Below, one piece after another: positions 52,525 to 62,427 of a DNA stretch of 64,000 nucleotides. The DNA is from Brockia lithotrophica. GTDB lineage: Bacteria; Bacillota; Bacilli; Thermicanales; DSM-22653. Numbering within the stretch: the first letter of the stretch is position 1; every line of letters begins with the position of its first letter. The stretch is taken from the NCBI GenBank assembly GCA_003050565.1, contig PEBW01000004.1, positions 62,001-126,000 on the forward strand. Direction: 5' to 3'. The notes under the pieces are model-generated. The model worked only from the letters and a program-made list of their open reading frames with translations, ran no database searches and was not told the origin of the DNA. The position numbers and the translations under genes are program-made.

Positions 52525-53285
52525 GAGCCCACCTCCTCCTCCGCGCGATCCTGCCCCATGCCGAGAAGGGGTGCGGGGAGAGCGGCCAAAAGCGCGCTCA
52601 CCACGACCGCCACACCTCCCGGGAGGCGAGGAAAGACGGCGTGAAGACCCGCGGAGAGGAACATGGCGAGGAGGGTGAGAAGGAGGGGCTCCCGCGCGCC
52701 GCGAAGGTTGGGAACGAGGAGACCGAGAAACATCGCGTACAGGGCGATGCCGAAGCTCGCCTCGAGGTCGGGGGGAAATACCGCCCCCAGCAGGTAGCCG
52801 AGAACCGATCCCCCAACCCACCCGCCGTAGGCGACGACGCCGAGGGCCAGCTGGCGGGCGAAGGTGAGCTCACCCGGGGCGAACTGGGCTACGGCGTACG
52901 TCTCGTCGGTGAGGAAGAAGGCGAGAAGGCCCCGAAGAAGCGGAGAACGGCACGTCTGGCGGTGCGCCAGCGTCGCCCCCATGACCATGTGGCGAAGGTT
53001 GATGAAGTACGTGAGGAGGACGATGATCCAAGGGGCCGTTCCTTGAACGAGAAGGTGCACGGCCATGAGCTGCCCTGCCCCCGCGAAGACCAGGGCGCTC
53101 ATCCCCGCCGTCGCCCAGAGGTCGAGATGTGCTTCTTTGGCTACGAGGCCAAAGGCGATTCCGATGGGGATGTAGCCAAGGGCTACGGGCAGGCCCAGGC
53201 GCGCGCCGTCTCCGACCTCAGCGCGGAGGTCACGCCCGACCAAGACGGTCACCCCTTTCCCACCCGATTTTCCCGGGGGTAGCAC
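52521..53285 (-). CDS. azlC: Branched-chain amino acid exporter AzlC
   Basis: A 254-residue membrane protein of the AzlC family with about six helices (GYIPIGIAFGLVAKEA; SALVFAGAGQLMAVHLL; LLTYFINLRHMVMGA; FFLTDETYAVAQF). The start is uncertain: GTG 53285 is given, but GTG 53252 or TTG 53243 are possible. Its presence with leucine dehydrogenase in the window suggests branched-chain amino acid handling. Confidence 0.92.
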   Translation of the reverse strand: MLPPGKSGGKGVTVLVGRDLRAEVGDGARLGLPVALGYIPIGIAFGLVAKEAHLDLWATAGMSALVFAGAGQLMAVHLLVQGTAPWIIVLLTYFINLRHMVMGATLAHRQTCRSPLLRGLLAFFLTDETYAVAQFAPGELTFARQLALGVVAYGGWVGGSVLGYLLGAVFPPDLEASFGIALYAMFLGLLVPNLRGAREPLLLTLLAMFLSAGLHAVFPRLPGGVAVVVSALLAALPAPLLGMGQDRAEEEVGS

Positions 53286-53308
53286 ATGGTCCCTAAACTC
53301 GAGTTCGG

Positions 53309-54772
53309 CTACTGCACCCGTTGCGGGGCGCGGTAGCGAAGCACGGGCCGACGCGCGGCCTTCACGTCGTCGAGGCGCCCGACGGGCGTCGTGTGGGGAG
53401 CCGAGCGCACGCGCTCGGGATCCTGCCTCGCCTCTTCCACGATCGCCCGAAGGGCGGCGGCAAAAGCGTCGAGCGTCTCCTTGGTCTCGGTCTCCGTGGG
53501 TTCGATCATGAGCGCCTCCTCGACGATGAGGGGAAAGTAGATCGTCGGCGGGTGGAAGCCGTAGTCGAGGAGGCGTTTGGCCACGTCCAGCGTCCGCACA
53601 CCCGTTTCCGCCTTGACGTTCTTGCCCGAAAGGACGAATTCGTGCATAACCGGCCCCGGGTAGGGTGCGACAAAGGTGTCCTTTAGGAGGGCGAAGAGGT
53701 AGTTTGCGTTGAGCACCGCGCGTTCGGCGACCCGTCGCAGCCCTTCCGGGCCGTGGAGGAGGAGGTAGGCGTATGCCTTGACGAGAACGCCGAAACTCCC
53801 GGCAAAGCTTCGAATGCGCCCGACGGACTTGGGCGCTTCCTCCACAAGGGTAAAGCGTTCTCCGACGCGGGCGACGCGCGGCACCGGCAAGTAGTCGGCG
53901 AGAAACGCCTTGACCCCCACGGGTCCCGCCCCCGGACCGCCGCCGCCGTGGGGCGTGCCCAAGGTTTTGTGCACGTTGACGTGAACGATGTCGAAGCCCA
54001 TGTCTCCGGGACGGGCAACCCCGAGGAGGGCGTTGAGGTTCGCTCCGTCCATGTAGAGGAGCGCCCCGGCCTCGTGCACCCGAGCGGCGATTTCGAGGAT
54101 TTGGTCTTCGAAGAGGCCGAGCGTGTTGGGATTCGTGAGCATGAGCGCCGCCACGCGTCCCTCGTGCTCCGCCAGGGCGCGGCGCAACGCCGGGAGATCG
54201 AGTCGCCCCCGATGGTTCGACGGCAGCGTCACCGCTCGAAATCCCGCCATGGCCGCGCTTGCGGGGTTCGTCCCGTGGGCGGAGTCGGGGACGAGGACGA
54301 CGTCCCTCCGTTCGCCGCGTTCGGCGAAATAGGCGCGGACGAGCATGAGGCCCAGGAGTTCGCCGTGGGACCCCGCCGCCGGGAGGAGGCTTACGGCGTC
54401 CATTCCGAGGATCTCCCGCAGGTTCCGTTCGAGTCCCGCGAGGACGGCGAGCGCACCCTGCACGAATTCCTCCGGCGCGTAGGGATGGAGGTCACGAAAA
54501 CCCTCCAAGGAGGCGACGACCTCGAGAATCCGCGGGTTGTACTTCATCGTGCAGGACCCGAGGGGGTAAAACCCGGTGTCCACCCCGAAGTTGCGCTGCG
54601 ACAGGGCCGTGTAGTGGCGGACCACCTCGAGCTCCGAAACCTCCGGAAGCTCCGGCGGAACCTTTCGCACGTAAGTCTCGGGAATGTCCAGGGGGACGTC
54701 CGCAAAGGACGGGGCGTCGGGAAACACGATCCCCCGCCGTCCAGGAACGCTTCGTTCGAAGATGAGCTTCAC
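53309..54772 (-). CDS. gcvPB: Glycine dehydrogenase (decarboxylating) subunit 2
   Basis: A 487-residue half of the split P-protein. The PLP Lys is in [33 protein letters not shown] and [15 protein letters not shown] are family motifs. The P-protein decarboxylates glycine and passes aminomethyl to GcvH. GTG 54772 overlaps the gcvPA stop by four bases. Confidence 0.96.
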   Translation of the reverse strand: MKLIFERSVPGRRGIVFPDAPSFADVPLDIPETYVRKVPPELPEVSELEVVRHYTALSQRNFGVDTGFYPLGSCTMKYNPRILEVVASLEGFRDLHPYAPEEFVQGALAVLAGLERNLREILGMDAVSLLPAAGSHGELLGLMLVRAYFAERGERRDVVLVPDSAHGTNPASAAMAGFRAVTLPSNHRGRLDLPALRRALAEHEGRVAALMLTNPNTLGLFEDQILEIAARVHEAGALLYMDGANLNALLGVARPGDMGFDIVHVNVHKTLGTPHGGGGPGAGPVGVKAFLADYLPVPRVARVGERFTLVEEAPKSVGRIRSFAGSFGVLVKAYAYLLLHGPEGLRRVAERAVLNANYLFALLKDTFVAPYPGPVMHEFVLSGKNVKAETGVRTLDVAKRLLDYGFHPPTIYFPLIVEEALMIEPTETETKETLDAFAAALRAIVEEARQDPERVRSAPHTTPVGRLDDVKAARRPVLRYRAPQRVQ

Positions 54773-56124
54773 GAACCTCTCACCGCCTGGGCGAGCGCCT
54801 CGGCAAAGCGCTCGATTTCCTCCCGCGTACGGACTTCCGTCACCGCCACGAGGAGGTGCGTGGGGTACTCGGGGTAGCGCCGGGAGACGTCGTAACCGGC
54901 CACGAAGCCGCGCTCGCACATCCGCGCGAGGATCTCCTTCGCGGGAACGCCGACGTCCAGGAGAAACTCGTGGAAGAACGGTCCCGCGTGCACCCGGCGG
55001 AAAGGGGTACGCGCTTCGATCGTCTGCAGGGTGTAACGCGCCTTCTGGGCGTTCAGGCGGGCGAGGTCGCCGATCCCTCGCTTGCCCAAAAGGCTTAAGG
55101 TAATCGTCACGGCGAGGGCCATGAGGGCCTGGTTGGAAGTGATGTTCGACGTCGCCCGCTCGCGCCGGATGTGCTGCTCCCGCGCCTGCAAGGTGAGGAC
55201 GTAGCCTCGCCGGCCCTGGTTGTCCGTGGTTTCCCCGACGATCCGTCCGGGGAGTTCGCGGACGTACGCCTCGCGGGCCGCCATGTACCCGACGTACGGT
55301 CCGCCGAAGGAAAGGGGGACCCCCAACGGCTGGGCATCGCCTACGACGACGTCGGCGCCCAAGGCTCCGGGGGGAGCGAGAAGCCCCAGGGCTAGGGGGT
55401 TCGCCACGGCCACGGCGAGCGCTCCTAATTCCCCGGCGGAGGCAAAGAGGACGTCCAGGGGTTCGACGACGCCGAAGAAGTTCGGATACTGGACGAAGAC
55501 GGCTGCGACGTCCTCTCCCAGGCGGTCGGCCAGGGCGGCCGCATCCGTCGCCCCCGTACGCGCGTCGAAGGGAACCTCCTCGACGACGAGGCCGGGCCCG
55601 GTTGCGTACGTGCGCAGGACGTCGCGCACGTCCGGATGGAGGGCCCGGCTCACGAGCACGCGGCGCCGCTTCGTGACGCGCGCGGCGAGGAGCATCGCCT
55701 CCGCAGCGGCGGTGGCGCCATCGTAAAGAGAAGCCTGGACGACGTCGAGCCCTGTGAGCTCGGCGATCATCGTCTGGAATTCGAAGATCGCCTGGAGGTT
55801 CCCCTGGGAGGCTTCCGCCTGGTACGGGGTGTACGCCGTGAGGAACTCTCCGCGCGAGATTAGCGCCTGCACGACGGCCGGGATCGCATGCTCGTACGCG
55901 CCCGCACCGACGAAGTGCACGAGGTCGTGCACGGTGCGGTTTTGCGCCGCGAGGGAGCGGAAAAAGCGGTACACCTCCGCCTCCCCCATGGGTCCCTCCA
56001 CCTCGAGAGGGCGGCGCAAACGGACGCTTTCGGGAACGTCGGCGAAGAGCTCGTCCACCCTCTCAACGCCGATGGCGGCGAGCATGGCCGCGACGTCTTC
56101 CGGGGTGTGAGGAGTATAGGTCAC
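54769..56124 (-). CDS. gcvPA: Glycine dehydrogenase (decarboxylating) subunit 1
   Basis: A 451-residue partner of GcvPB. It starts [19 protein letters not shown], and [20 protein letters not shown] and [11 protein letters not shown] are typical. GTG 56124 has GGAGG eight bases upstream; longer starts in the same frame lack one. It lies 69 bases after gcvT. Confidence 0.95.
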   Translation of the reverse strand: MTYTPHTPEDVAAMLAAIGVERVDELFADVPESVRLRRPLEVEGPMGEAEVYRFFRSLAAQNRTVHDLVHFVGAGAYEHAIPAVVQALISRGEFLTAYTPYQAEASQGNLQAIFEFQTMIAELTGLDVVQASLYDGATAAAEAMLLAARVTKRRRVLVSRALHPDVRDVLRTYATGPGLVVEEVPFDARTGATDAAALADRLGEDVAAVFVQYPNFFGVVEPLDVLFASAGELGALAVAVANPLALGLLAPPGALGADVVVGDAQPLGVPLSFGGPYVGYMAAREAYVRELPGRIVGETTDNQGRRGYVLTLQAREQHIRRERATSNITSNQALMALAVTITLSLLGKRGIGDLARLNAQKARYTLQTIEARTPFRRVHAGPFFHEFLLDVGVPAKEILARMCERGFVAGYDVSRRYPEYPTHLLVAVTEVRTREEIERFAEALAQAVRGS

Positions 56125-56193
56125 GGATACCGCCTCCACGTACGTCGTTCCCTTCTCGTCTGCGTCCAATGGCTTGGGCGAGGAACCTCTCGT

Positions 56194-57297
56194 CTATCCG
56201 GCACGGCGGTAGAAGGGCAAGGGTACGACGACCGCGCGAGCCCGTCGACCGCGGAGGTCGACGTCGAGCTCCGTACCCTCCCGAGCGTACGCCGCATCCA
56301 CGAAGGCCATGGCGTACGCGCCCCCAAGCGTAGGGGCGACGCTCCCGCTCGTCACGCGGCCGACGAGGACGTCGCCGGCGAAGACGGCGTATCCCGTGCG
56401 CGGAATTCCCCGATCTTCCACGCGCAAGCCTACCAAGAGGCGGGGAACCCCGTGTTCTTTTTGGCGGAGGAGCGCCGCCTTCCCCACGAAGTCCACCGGT
56501 TTTTCCCAGCGCACGAAGCGCTCGAGGTTGGCCTCCAGAGGGGTGATCGTCTCCGCGAGCTCCTGTCCGTAAAGGGGCAACCCGGCTTCGAAGCGCAGGG
56601 TATCGCGCGCCCCGAGGCCGCAAGGCACCAAGCCGAATTCCCGCCCCCGTTCGAGGAGCGCGTCCCAAAGTTCCCCTACCGCCTCTGCATCGACGAAGAG
56701 CTCGAAACCGTCCTCTCCCGTGTACCCCGTGCGCGAGACGAGGAGGACGGGAACGCCGGCCACGGTCACGTTTTCGCGAAAGCGAAAGGGACGGAGGTCG
56801 TCTACCAAAGGTTCGGCAAGGTGCGAGAGGAACGAAGCGGCGCGCGGGCCTTGAAGGGCGAGGAGGCCGATGCGATCCGAGATGTCGAGAATCTGAGGGC
56901 CTCCGAGGGCGTGCTCCTTGAGCCAACGATAGACTTTGTCCGTGTTGGCGGCGTTGGCCACGACGAGGAATTCCTCGTCGTTGAGGCGATAGAGGAGCAC
57001 GTCGTCCAAGATTCCACCCTGCTCGTTTAAGAAAAACCCGTACGCCGCCCGACCGACATCAAGACGAGCGACGTATTGCGTTCCGAGCTTCTCCAGGAAA
57101 TCTACGGACTCCGGGCCCGAAACGAGGATTTCCCCCATGTGCGAGACGTCGAAAAGTCCCATGCGTTCGCGCACGGCGCGGTGTTCTTCCAGGATACCCG
57201 AATACTGCACGGGGAGCTCAAACCCCGCGAAGGGGACGAATTTTGCGCCCAGGGCGGCGTGTCTCGCGTACAGCGGCGTACGCCGGAGTTCCCCCAT
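56194..57297 (-). CDS. gcvT: Aminomethyltransferase (T-protein)
   Basis: A 367-residue folate-dependent enzyme of the glycine cleavage system, releasing ammonia and forming 5,10-methylene-THF. MGLFDVSHMGEI, GYTGEDGFELFV and the C-terminal SGSVAPTLG are standard. ATG 57297 follows GGGAGG. First gene of gcvT-PA-PB. No glycine riboswitch is in the 152-base leader region. Confidence 0.96.
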   Translation of the reverse strand: MGELRRTPLYARHAALGAKFVPFAGFELPVQYSGILEEHRAVRERMGLFDVSHMGEILVSGPESVDFLEKLGTQYVARLDVGRAAYGFFLNEQGGILDDVLLYRLNDEEFLVVANAANTDKVYRWLKEHALGGPQILDISDRIGLLALQGPRAASFLSHLAEPLVDDLRPFRFRENVTVAGVPVLLVSRTGYTGEDGFELFVDAEAVGELWDALLERGREFGLVPCGLGARDTLRFEAGLPLYGQELAETITPLEANLERFVRWEKPVDFVGKAALLRQKEHGVPRLLVGLRVEDRGIPRTGYAVFAGDVLVGRVTSGSVAPTLGGAYAMAFVDAAYAREGTELDVDLRGRRARAVVVPLPFYRRAG

Positions 57298-57373
57298 GTG
57301 CCCATGCCTCCCTGCGTGGGGATACCTGCCGGTCGGCGGTCCCATACTACGTTCGGGCTCGGCCTCGCCCTCC

Positions 57374-57402
57374 ATCTTACGCAAAAAAGGACACGGGAGC
57401 AA
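57374..57402 (-). promoter_or_regulatory. Weak sigma-A promoter candidate for gcvT
   Basis: TTGCTC (57397-57402), 17 bases, TAAGAT (57374-57379) on the minus strand in the gcvT/yqhH divergent gap. The -35 is poor. Confidence 0.35.
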
Positions 57403-57449
57403 AATCTCACCCGCCCACGCGACACCTCGGAACGGGAGGTACGGCGGCC

Positions 57450-59348
57450 GTGGAGCGAACGACTCCGGGCGATCGCATCCCTTTCCCCGCGACCTTACCC
57501 CTTCCTCCGGCACCGGGAGAGGAAGACCCCCGCGTCCCCGCGTACGTGGAAGTGCAGGTAGAAGCGGGGGCACTCGGCGAATTCCGAGCGGTAGAGCGCG
57601 GAGAACGCCCATGGGATTTGGCGACGTTTTTCCCGCTCGCCCTCCTCGTACACGTCCTCGAAGCAAAGCCCGAATTCGACCGCCTCTACGCTCCCGACCT
57701 GCTCCCCCACCTCGATCTCTTTCCCCACCAGCGCGAGGTCCTACGCCGCGCCGTATGGGAGATGGGGGGTCGGGCGCTCCTCGCCGACGAGGTCGGCCTC
57801 GGAAAAACGATCGAGGCGGGACTCATCCTCGTCGAGTACTTGAGCCGGGGTCTCGCGGAGCAAATCCTCGTCCTCGTACCCGCCTCCCTCGCCCTGCAGT
57901 GGCAGAGAGAACTCGCGGAAAAGTTCTCCCTCTACTTCCCGATCGCCACAAAACCCCACACACTGGAGCGCGAACCGCGCTTCATCGCCTCCCTCGACCT
58001 TGCCAAGCGCTCCCCGTACCGGGAAATCCTCTTCGGCCGCACCTTCGACCTCGTCGTCGTCGACGAAGCACACAAATTGAAGAACCCGAAAACCCTCGCC
58101 TACCGCCTCGTCGCCGCCCTGCGGAAAACCTTCCTCCTCCTCCTCACGGCGACGCCCTTGCACAACCACCCCCGCGAGCTCGCGGCGCTCGTCCGCCTTC
58201 TCCGCCCCGGTCACGAAATCTCCGCGGAACTCGAGCGGGCGGCAAACCGCCGCGGCAAGAGGGAAACTCGCCTTTTGTCGGCCGGGCGCCCGACCACGGG
58301 GGAGAGTGTCGGAGAAGAGACACCCCCCCTTCCGGAACGTGCGCGGCCAAGCGCCGGAGGAGAAACCGCGAACTCGGCTGCTCCCCCCGCGGTGTCCGAG
58401 GTCAGGGAGCGCCTGCACGAAGTCATGATCCGATCGCGTCGCCGCGAGGTGGGGATCGAGCTCCCGCCGCGTCGCGTGGTCACCGTTCCGATCCACCTCT
58501 CGCGCGAAGAGCGAGAATTCTACGAAGCGGTGAGCGCATTCATCCGCAGAGAGTACGCCCGTCGCGGAAAGAGCTCCGCCCTTCCCCTGATCCTCATGCA
58601 GCGCCAACTCACCTCGAGCCGCGTCGCCGTCTACACGAGCCTTTTGCGGCTGTACCGCAAGCATCCGGAGGATCCCGCCCTGCAAGAGGAAATCCTTTCC
58701 CTCTACGAGATGGGCCGTTCCATCCCCCACGACTACAAGCAGGACGCCTTGATCGCCCTCTTGCGGGGAATGCCCGAAGACGAAAAGGTCGTCGTCTTTT
58801 CCGAGTTCCACGGAAGCGTCCACGCCCTCGTGAAGCGCCTCAGAGGCGAAGGAATTCCCGCCGTGCTCTACCGCGGCGGTTTCGGCCGCTCCAAAAAGGA
58901 CTACATGCGGGAGCTTTTCGCGACGCGGGCCCGCGTCCTCGCCGCAACGGAAGCCGGGGCTGAGGGGCTCAACCTTCAGTGCGCCCGCCACGTGGTGAAC
59001 TACGACCTCCCGTGGAACCCCATGCGCCTCGAGCAGCGCATCGGGCGCGTGCACCGCCTCGGGCAGACGCAGCCCGTACAGGTGTACAACCTCGTCACGC
59101 AGGACACCGTGGAGGCCGAAGTCCTCGCCGTCCTGTACGAAAAGCTCGGGGCGATTCAGGCCCTCCTCGGCCTGGACGAGGACGTCCTCGGACGCGGGGG
59201 AGGGGCGCGGTTCGAGCGCCACCTTTTCGACATCCTCGTCGGCTCGCGGAGCGCGCGGGAGCGAAGCGTGCGCCTCGAGCATCTCGCCGCCCTCCTCGAA
59301 CAGCTCACCGAACGCGGAGGGGATGCGCAAGCCGGGAGGTCTTCCTAG
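57450..59348 (+). CDS. yqhH: SNF2-type helicase YqhH
   Basis: A 632-residue RapA/SNF2-like superfamily 2 ATPase. Walker A ADEVGLGKTIEAGLIL, DEAH box VVVDEAHKLKNPK, TATPLHNH (motif III), and in the second lobe VVFSEFHGSV, AGAEGLNLQ and QRIGRVHRLGQ. A low-complexity insertion of about 60 residues (Gly/Glu/Ala/Pro) lies between the lobes near residue 270-330. GTG 57450 follows GGGAGGT. It is divergent from gcvT and upstream of yqhG as in Bacillus. Function unknown; likely acts on nucleic acid-protein complexes. Confidence 0.9.
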   Translation: MERTTPGDRIPFPATLPLPPAPGEEDPRVPAYVEVQVEAGALGEFRAVERGERPWDLATFFPLALLVHVLEAKPEFDRLYAPDLLPHLDLFPHQREVLRRAVWEMGGRALLADEVGLGKTIEAGLILVEYLSRGLAEQILVLVPASLALQWQRELAEKFSLYFPIATKPHTLEREPRFIASLDLAKRSPYREILFGRTFDLVVVDEAHKLKNPKTLAYRLVAALRKTFLLLLTATPLHNHPRELAALVRLLRPGHEISAELERAANRRGKRETRLLSAGRPTTGESVGEETPPLPERARPSAGGETANSAAPPAVSEVRERLHEVMIRSRRREVGIELPPRRVVTVPIHLSREEREFYEAVSAFIRREYARRGKSSALPLILMQRQLTSSRVAVYTSLLRLYRKHPEDPALQEEILSLYEMGRSIPHDYKQDALIALLRGMPEDEKVVVFSEFHGSVHALVKRLRGEGIPAVLYRGGFGRSKKDYMRELFATRARVLAATEAGAEGLNLQCARHVVNYDLPWNPMRLEQRIGRVHRLGQTQPVQVYNLVTQDTVEAEVLAVLYEKLGAIQALLGLDEDVLGRGGGARFERHLFDILVGSRSARERSVRLEHLAALLEQLTERGGDAQAGRSS

Positions 59349-59405
59349 AAATGCGGCCCCGCCGGAAGAGCGGCGCGGAAATCGCGGAGCGAAGGAGGGA
59401 AATCC

Positions 59406-60377
59406 GTGGATCCGGAGACTTTGCGCTTCCTCACGGTCGAGTACTTTCGCCGTACGGGAAGCGAAATCCTCGAGGAAGGAGAAACCTTTCTCCGCGTACG
59501 TCTCGCCCGCGAGGCCGATCTCGAACTCGGCTATCGACCTATGTACTGGTCCTTCGCCGACGCGGGGAACCTCACGCCGGAACTCCTAGAAAAGACGTAC
59601 CGCTTCTACTTCCCGGGTTCCGACGTCCGCCCGACCCCTCCTTCTCCTTACGGCGGTGGGGAAGAGTGGCTCACGCCGACTTCCGAACGTCTGCGGCGAA
59701 TCCTTTACGCGCTCGCCCGCCGAGGAAGCGCCGTACGCCTCTACGAATCCCCGCAAAGGGGCAGGGGGCTTCTCGCGCCGTGGTACGCCTTTACGGTACG
59801 TGTCCGCCTCTTTCGCGAGATCGCCCGCGAGTACATCGCTTCCTACGGCTACGACGCCGTGCGGGGAGAAATCGTACCTGAGTTTTGGGGAAGGCTCCTC
59901 GACCTTCCCTTGGGAAGCGAGCCCCCGCCCTACGCCCGCCTCCTCCCCGCCATCCGTTCGAGTGAGGGGGCGGCGCATGCCGTCGTCGAGCGCATCCTCG
60001 GAGAGGTACGGAGCGACCTCGGCTGGGCGAAAGAAGCCCGCGCGCGCCTCGCAGAAGAGATGCGCCGACTCGACTCCGTCTCTTCAAAACCCTCCCCGGA
60101 AAACCCGAAGTCCGGAACATCCCGCAGGGAGGTGGTGGAGGCGCACGAGCCCTCTGCTCCGGAAGATGGAGCTCCTTCCGAACCGGAGTTCGGTTTCGAT
60201 CCCGAAAAGGAGCGCGAGAGCCTCCTTCGCCGCTACCGACCGCGAATTCGCCTCGCGTTCGTCCAAGTCGCCCTCGTATATCTCACGAGCGACCCCCGCG
60301 ACCTTCCGGCGGAAGAGCTCGCCCTCGAACCGCTCCGCCGCTTCGCCGGGCGCTTCAGCGCTGGAGGAAGCTCCTGA
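59406..60377 (+). CDS. yqhG: YqhG family protein
   Basis: A 323-residue protein beginning DPETLRFLTVEYFRRTGSE, with GYRPMYWSFADAGN in the first half. The last 120 residues are charged and low in complexity before a conserved-looking end (RIRLAFVQVALVYLTSDP). No catalytic motif is recognised. GTG 59406 has GGAGG seven bases upstream. It follows yqhH and is assigned from that pairing. Its end overlaps aroK by 23 bases. Confidence 0.85.
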   Translation: MDPETLRFLTVEYFRRTGSEILEEGETFLRVRLAREADLELGYRPMYWSFADAGNLTPELLEKTYRFYFPGSDVRPTPPSPYGGGEEWLTPTSERLRRILYALARRGSAVRLYESPQRGRGLLAPWYAFTVRVRLFREIAREYIASYGYDAVRGEIVPEFWGRLLDLPLGSEPPPYARLLPAIRSSEGAAHAVVERILGEVRSDLGWAKEARARLAEEMRRLDSVSSKPSPENPKSGTSRREVVEAHEPSAPEDGAPSEPEFGFDPEKERESLLRRYRPRIRLAFVQVALVYLTSDPRDLPAEELALEPLRRFAGRFSAGGSS

Positions 60378-60969
60378 GGGTGCCCGCGAGGTCCAAAGCA
60401 GCCCGTTCGGGGGTGTCGAGGTTCACGTAGACGAGGTCGGCGACCTCCCGATACAGTGCTTCTCGTGCGCGGAGTCGTCGGCGCAGCGCTTCCGCATCGC
60501 CCGGTGCAAACAGAGGACGATCGGAACTTCCCCCGAATTCGGTGAGACGCTTCCAGAGGTCCGAAAAGGGGACCTCGAGGTAGACGACGACGCCACTCGC
60601 CCGCAGGCGCTCCCGGTTTTCCCGCCGCAGGACGACACCGCCGCCCGTGCTCACGACGAGGGGTGATGGCTCTTCCGCAAGGCGGGCGAGGAGCTCCGCC
60701 TCGCGGCGGCGAAACCCCTCTTCCCCTTCGGCGGCGAAGATGGCGGCCACGGACTTCTGCGCCTCGCGGCCGATCTCGGCATCCATGTCTACCCACCGGC
60801 GGCCAAGTTTTTGCGCGAGAAGGCGGCCGACCGTGCTCTTCCCCGCGCCCATAAAGCCCACGAGGTAGACGTGTCTCCTCTCGCAAACATCCGAACGACC
60901 GCCGCCGTCGCCCGCAAAGCCCGAGGTCTCCGGACCGCCTCCGTCTTCGGTTGGCGACACGTCCTTCAT
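60355..60969 (-). CDS. aroK: Shikimate kinase
   Basis: A 204-residue P-loop kinase. Walker A GFMGAGKSTVGRLL, shikimate-binding DMDAEIGR and STGGGVVLR, and lid region SSDRPLF. The first ~30 residues (Gly/Asp/Glu-rich) are an extra extension. ATG 60969 has GGAGG ahead. It uses the product line of aroQ encoded at 48 kb. Confidence 0.95.
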   Translation of the reverse strand: MKDVSPTEDGGGPETSGFAGDGGGRSDVCERRHVYLVGFMGAGKSTVGRLLAQKLGRRWVDMDAEIGREAQKSVAAIFAAEGEEGFRRREAELLARLAEEPSPLVVSTGGGVVLRRENRERLRASGVVVYLEVPFSDLWKRLTEFGGSSDRPLFAPGDAEALRRRLRAREALYREVADLVYVNLDTPERAALDLAGTLRSFLQR

Positions 60970-60994
60970 TCCGATCCCCTCCTTTCGCCTCCCC

Positions 60995-61579
<585 letters not shown>

Positions 61580-62182
61580 CTACAGGACGCCCGGGTCGTC
61601 GGACGGCCGCTCGACGAACAAGAACCACACCGTCGTGTCTCCGAAGCGACGAAGGCGGACTTCTCCTGAAAGCCCGCCGAGCGCTTCTCGCAGGCGCGCG
61701 AAATCCACTTCTCCCGAACGGGCGGCGCGCTCCACCGCGATCTTCACGTCGGGGGCAAGCGCGCCGCGCGCGGCGAGCGCGGCGAGGAGCGCAGCAAGGC
61801 GTTCGACGGGGTACGCGTACGGCGGGTCGGCGTACACGAGGTCGTACGGGCCGCCGGCGACGAGGAGATCTGCCGCCTTCTCGACCGGACGAGGGATTAC
61901 GCGAATGCGGCCTTCGGCGCCGAGCAGGCGGGCGTTTTCCCGGATGACCCGAAGCGCTTGAGGGGAAGTCTCCACGAGCACCGCGCGTTCCATTCCCCGG
62001 CTCAGGGCTTCAAAGGCCACCGCCCCGCTTCCCGCAAAGAGGTCGAGGACCACGCCGCCCGCGAAGAACGGGCCGAGGATTTGAAACACGGCCTCGCGCA
62101 CGCGCCCGGAAGTCGGCCGCGTGTTCGCGTGGGGCGGCGTGAGGAGGCGTCGACCTTTCCACACGCCGGCGACGATCCGCAT
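61580..62182 (-). CDS. rsmD: 16S rRNA (guanine-966-N2)-methyltransferase
   Basis: A 200-residue Rossmann methyltransferase. MRIVAGVWKGRRLLTP, TSGRVREAVFQIL, DLFAGSGAVAFEALSRG and catalytic YADPPYAYP are typical. ATG 62182 follows GGGAGGTGCGCGC. It precedes coaD, the usual order. A run of hairpins lies upstream. Confidence 0.96.
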   Translation of the reverse strand: MRIVAGVWKGRRLLTPPHANTRPTSGRVREAVFQILGPFFAGGVVLDLFAGSGAVAFEALSRGMERAVLVETSPQALRVIRENARLLGAEGRIRVIPRPVEKAADLLVAGGPYDLVYADPPYAYPVERLAALLAALAARGALAPDVKIAVERAARSGEVDFARLREALGGLSGEVRLRRFGDTTVWFLFVERPSDDPGVL

Positions 62183-62207
62183 GCGCGCACCTCCCTACGC
62201 CCGAGGG

Positions 62208-62377
62208 AAAAAACGCTACGTGTGGTATATCCCACCACCGTCCGGGGAATACTCCCTACTGGCGGCGTTCAAAGCCGCGGTCCGCACAGCTCGTGCTTGT
62301 TCCCCCCAAGCTCTTCCTCCGGTTTCTCCTCTCCCAACCCTTAATCCGTAGGCCGCACACGCGGCCGCTTTTTTTTT
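62208..62377. ncRNA. Run of hairpins between recG and rsmD; structured RNA candidate
   Basis: Hairpins on either strand: 62222-62238, 62245-62256, 62262-62278, 62284-62296 (overlapping 62295-62311) and 62351-62366. A T6 follows the last one on the minus strand (62208-62213), and a T9 follows the other end on the plus strand. It may be an rsmD leader or a plus-strand small RNA; neither is proven. Confidence 0.45.
62351..62377 (+). terminator. Plus-strand intrinsic terminator without an obvious gene
   Basis: GGCCGC-ACAC-GCGGCC followed by GC and nine T. No plus-strand gene ends near it; both neighbours run the other way. Confidence 0.75.
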
Positions 62378-62427
62378 CCGGGGAAAAGTCCGCCCCCTCG
62401 CCTGCGCAACGGAAGTCCGCTTCCGCA

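Noticed and set aside
57298-57449. Glycine riboswitch before gcvT
   Set aside because: None of the conserved glycine aptamer segments can be found on the minus strand.
57450-60377. DISARM-like defence system because of the SNF2 helicase
   Set aside because: No methylase, DUF1998 or nuclease partner is nearby; the yqhH-yqhG-gcv order is a housekeeping arrangement in Bacillus.
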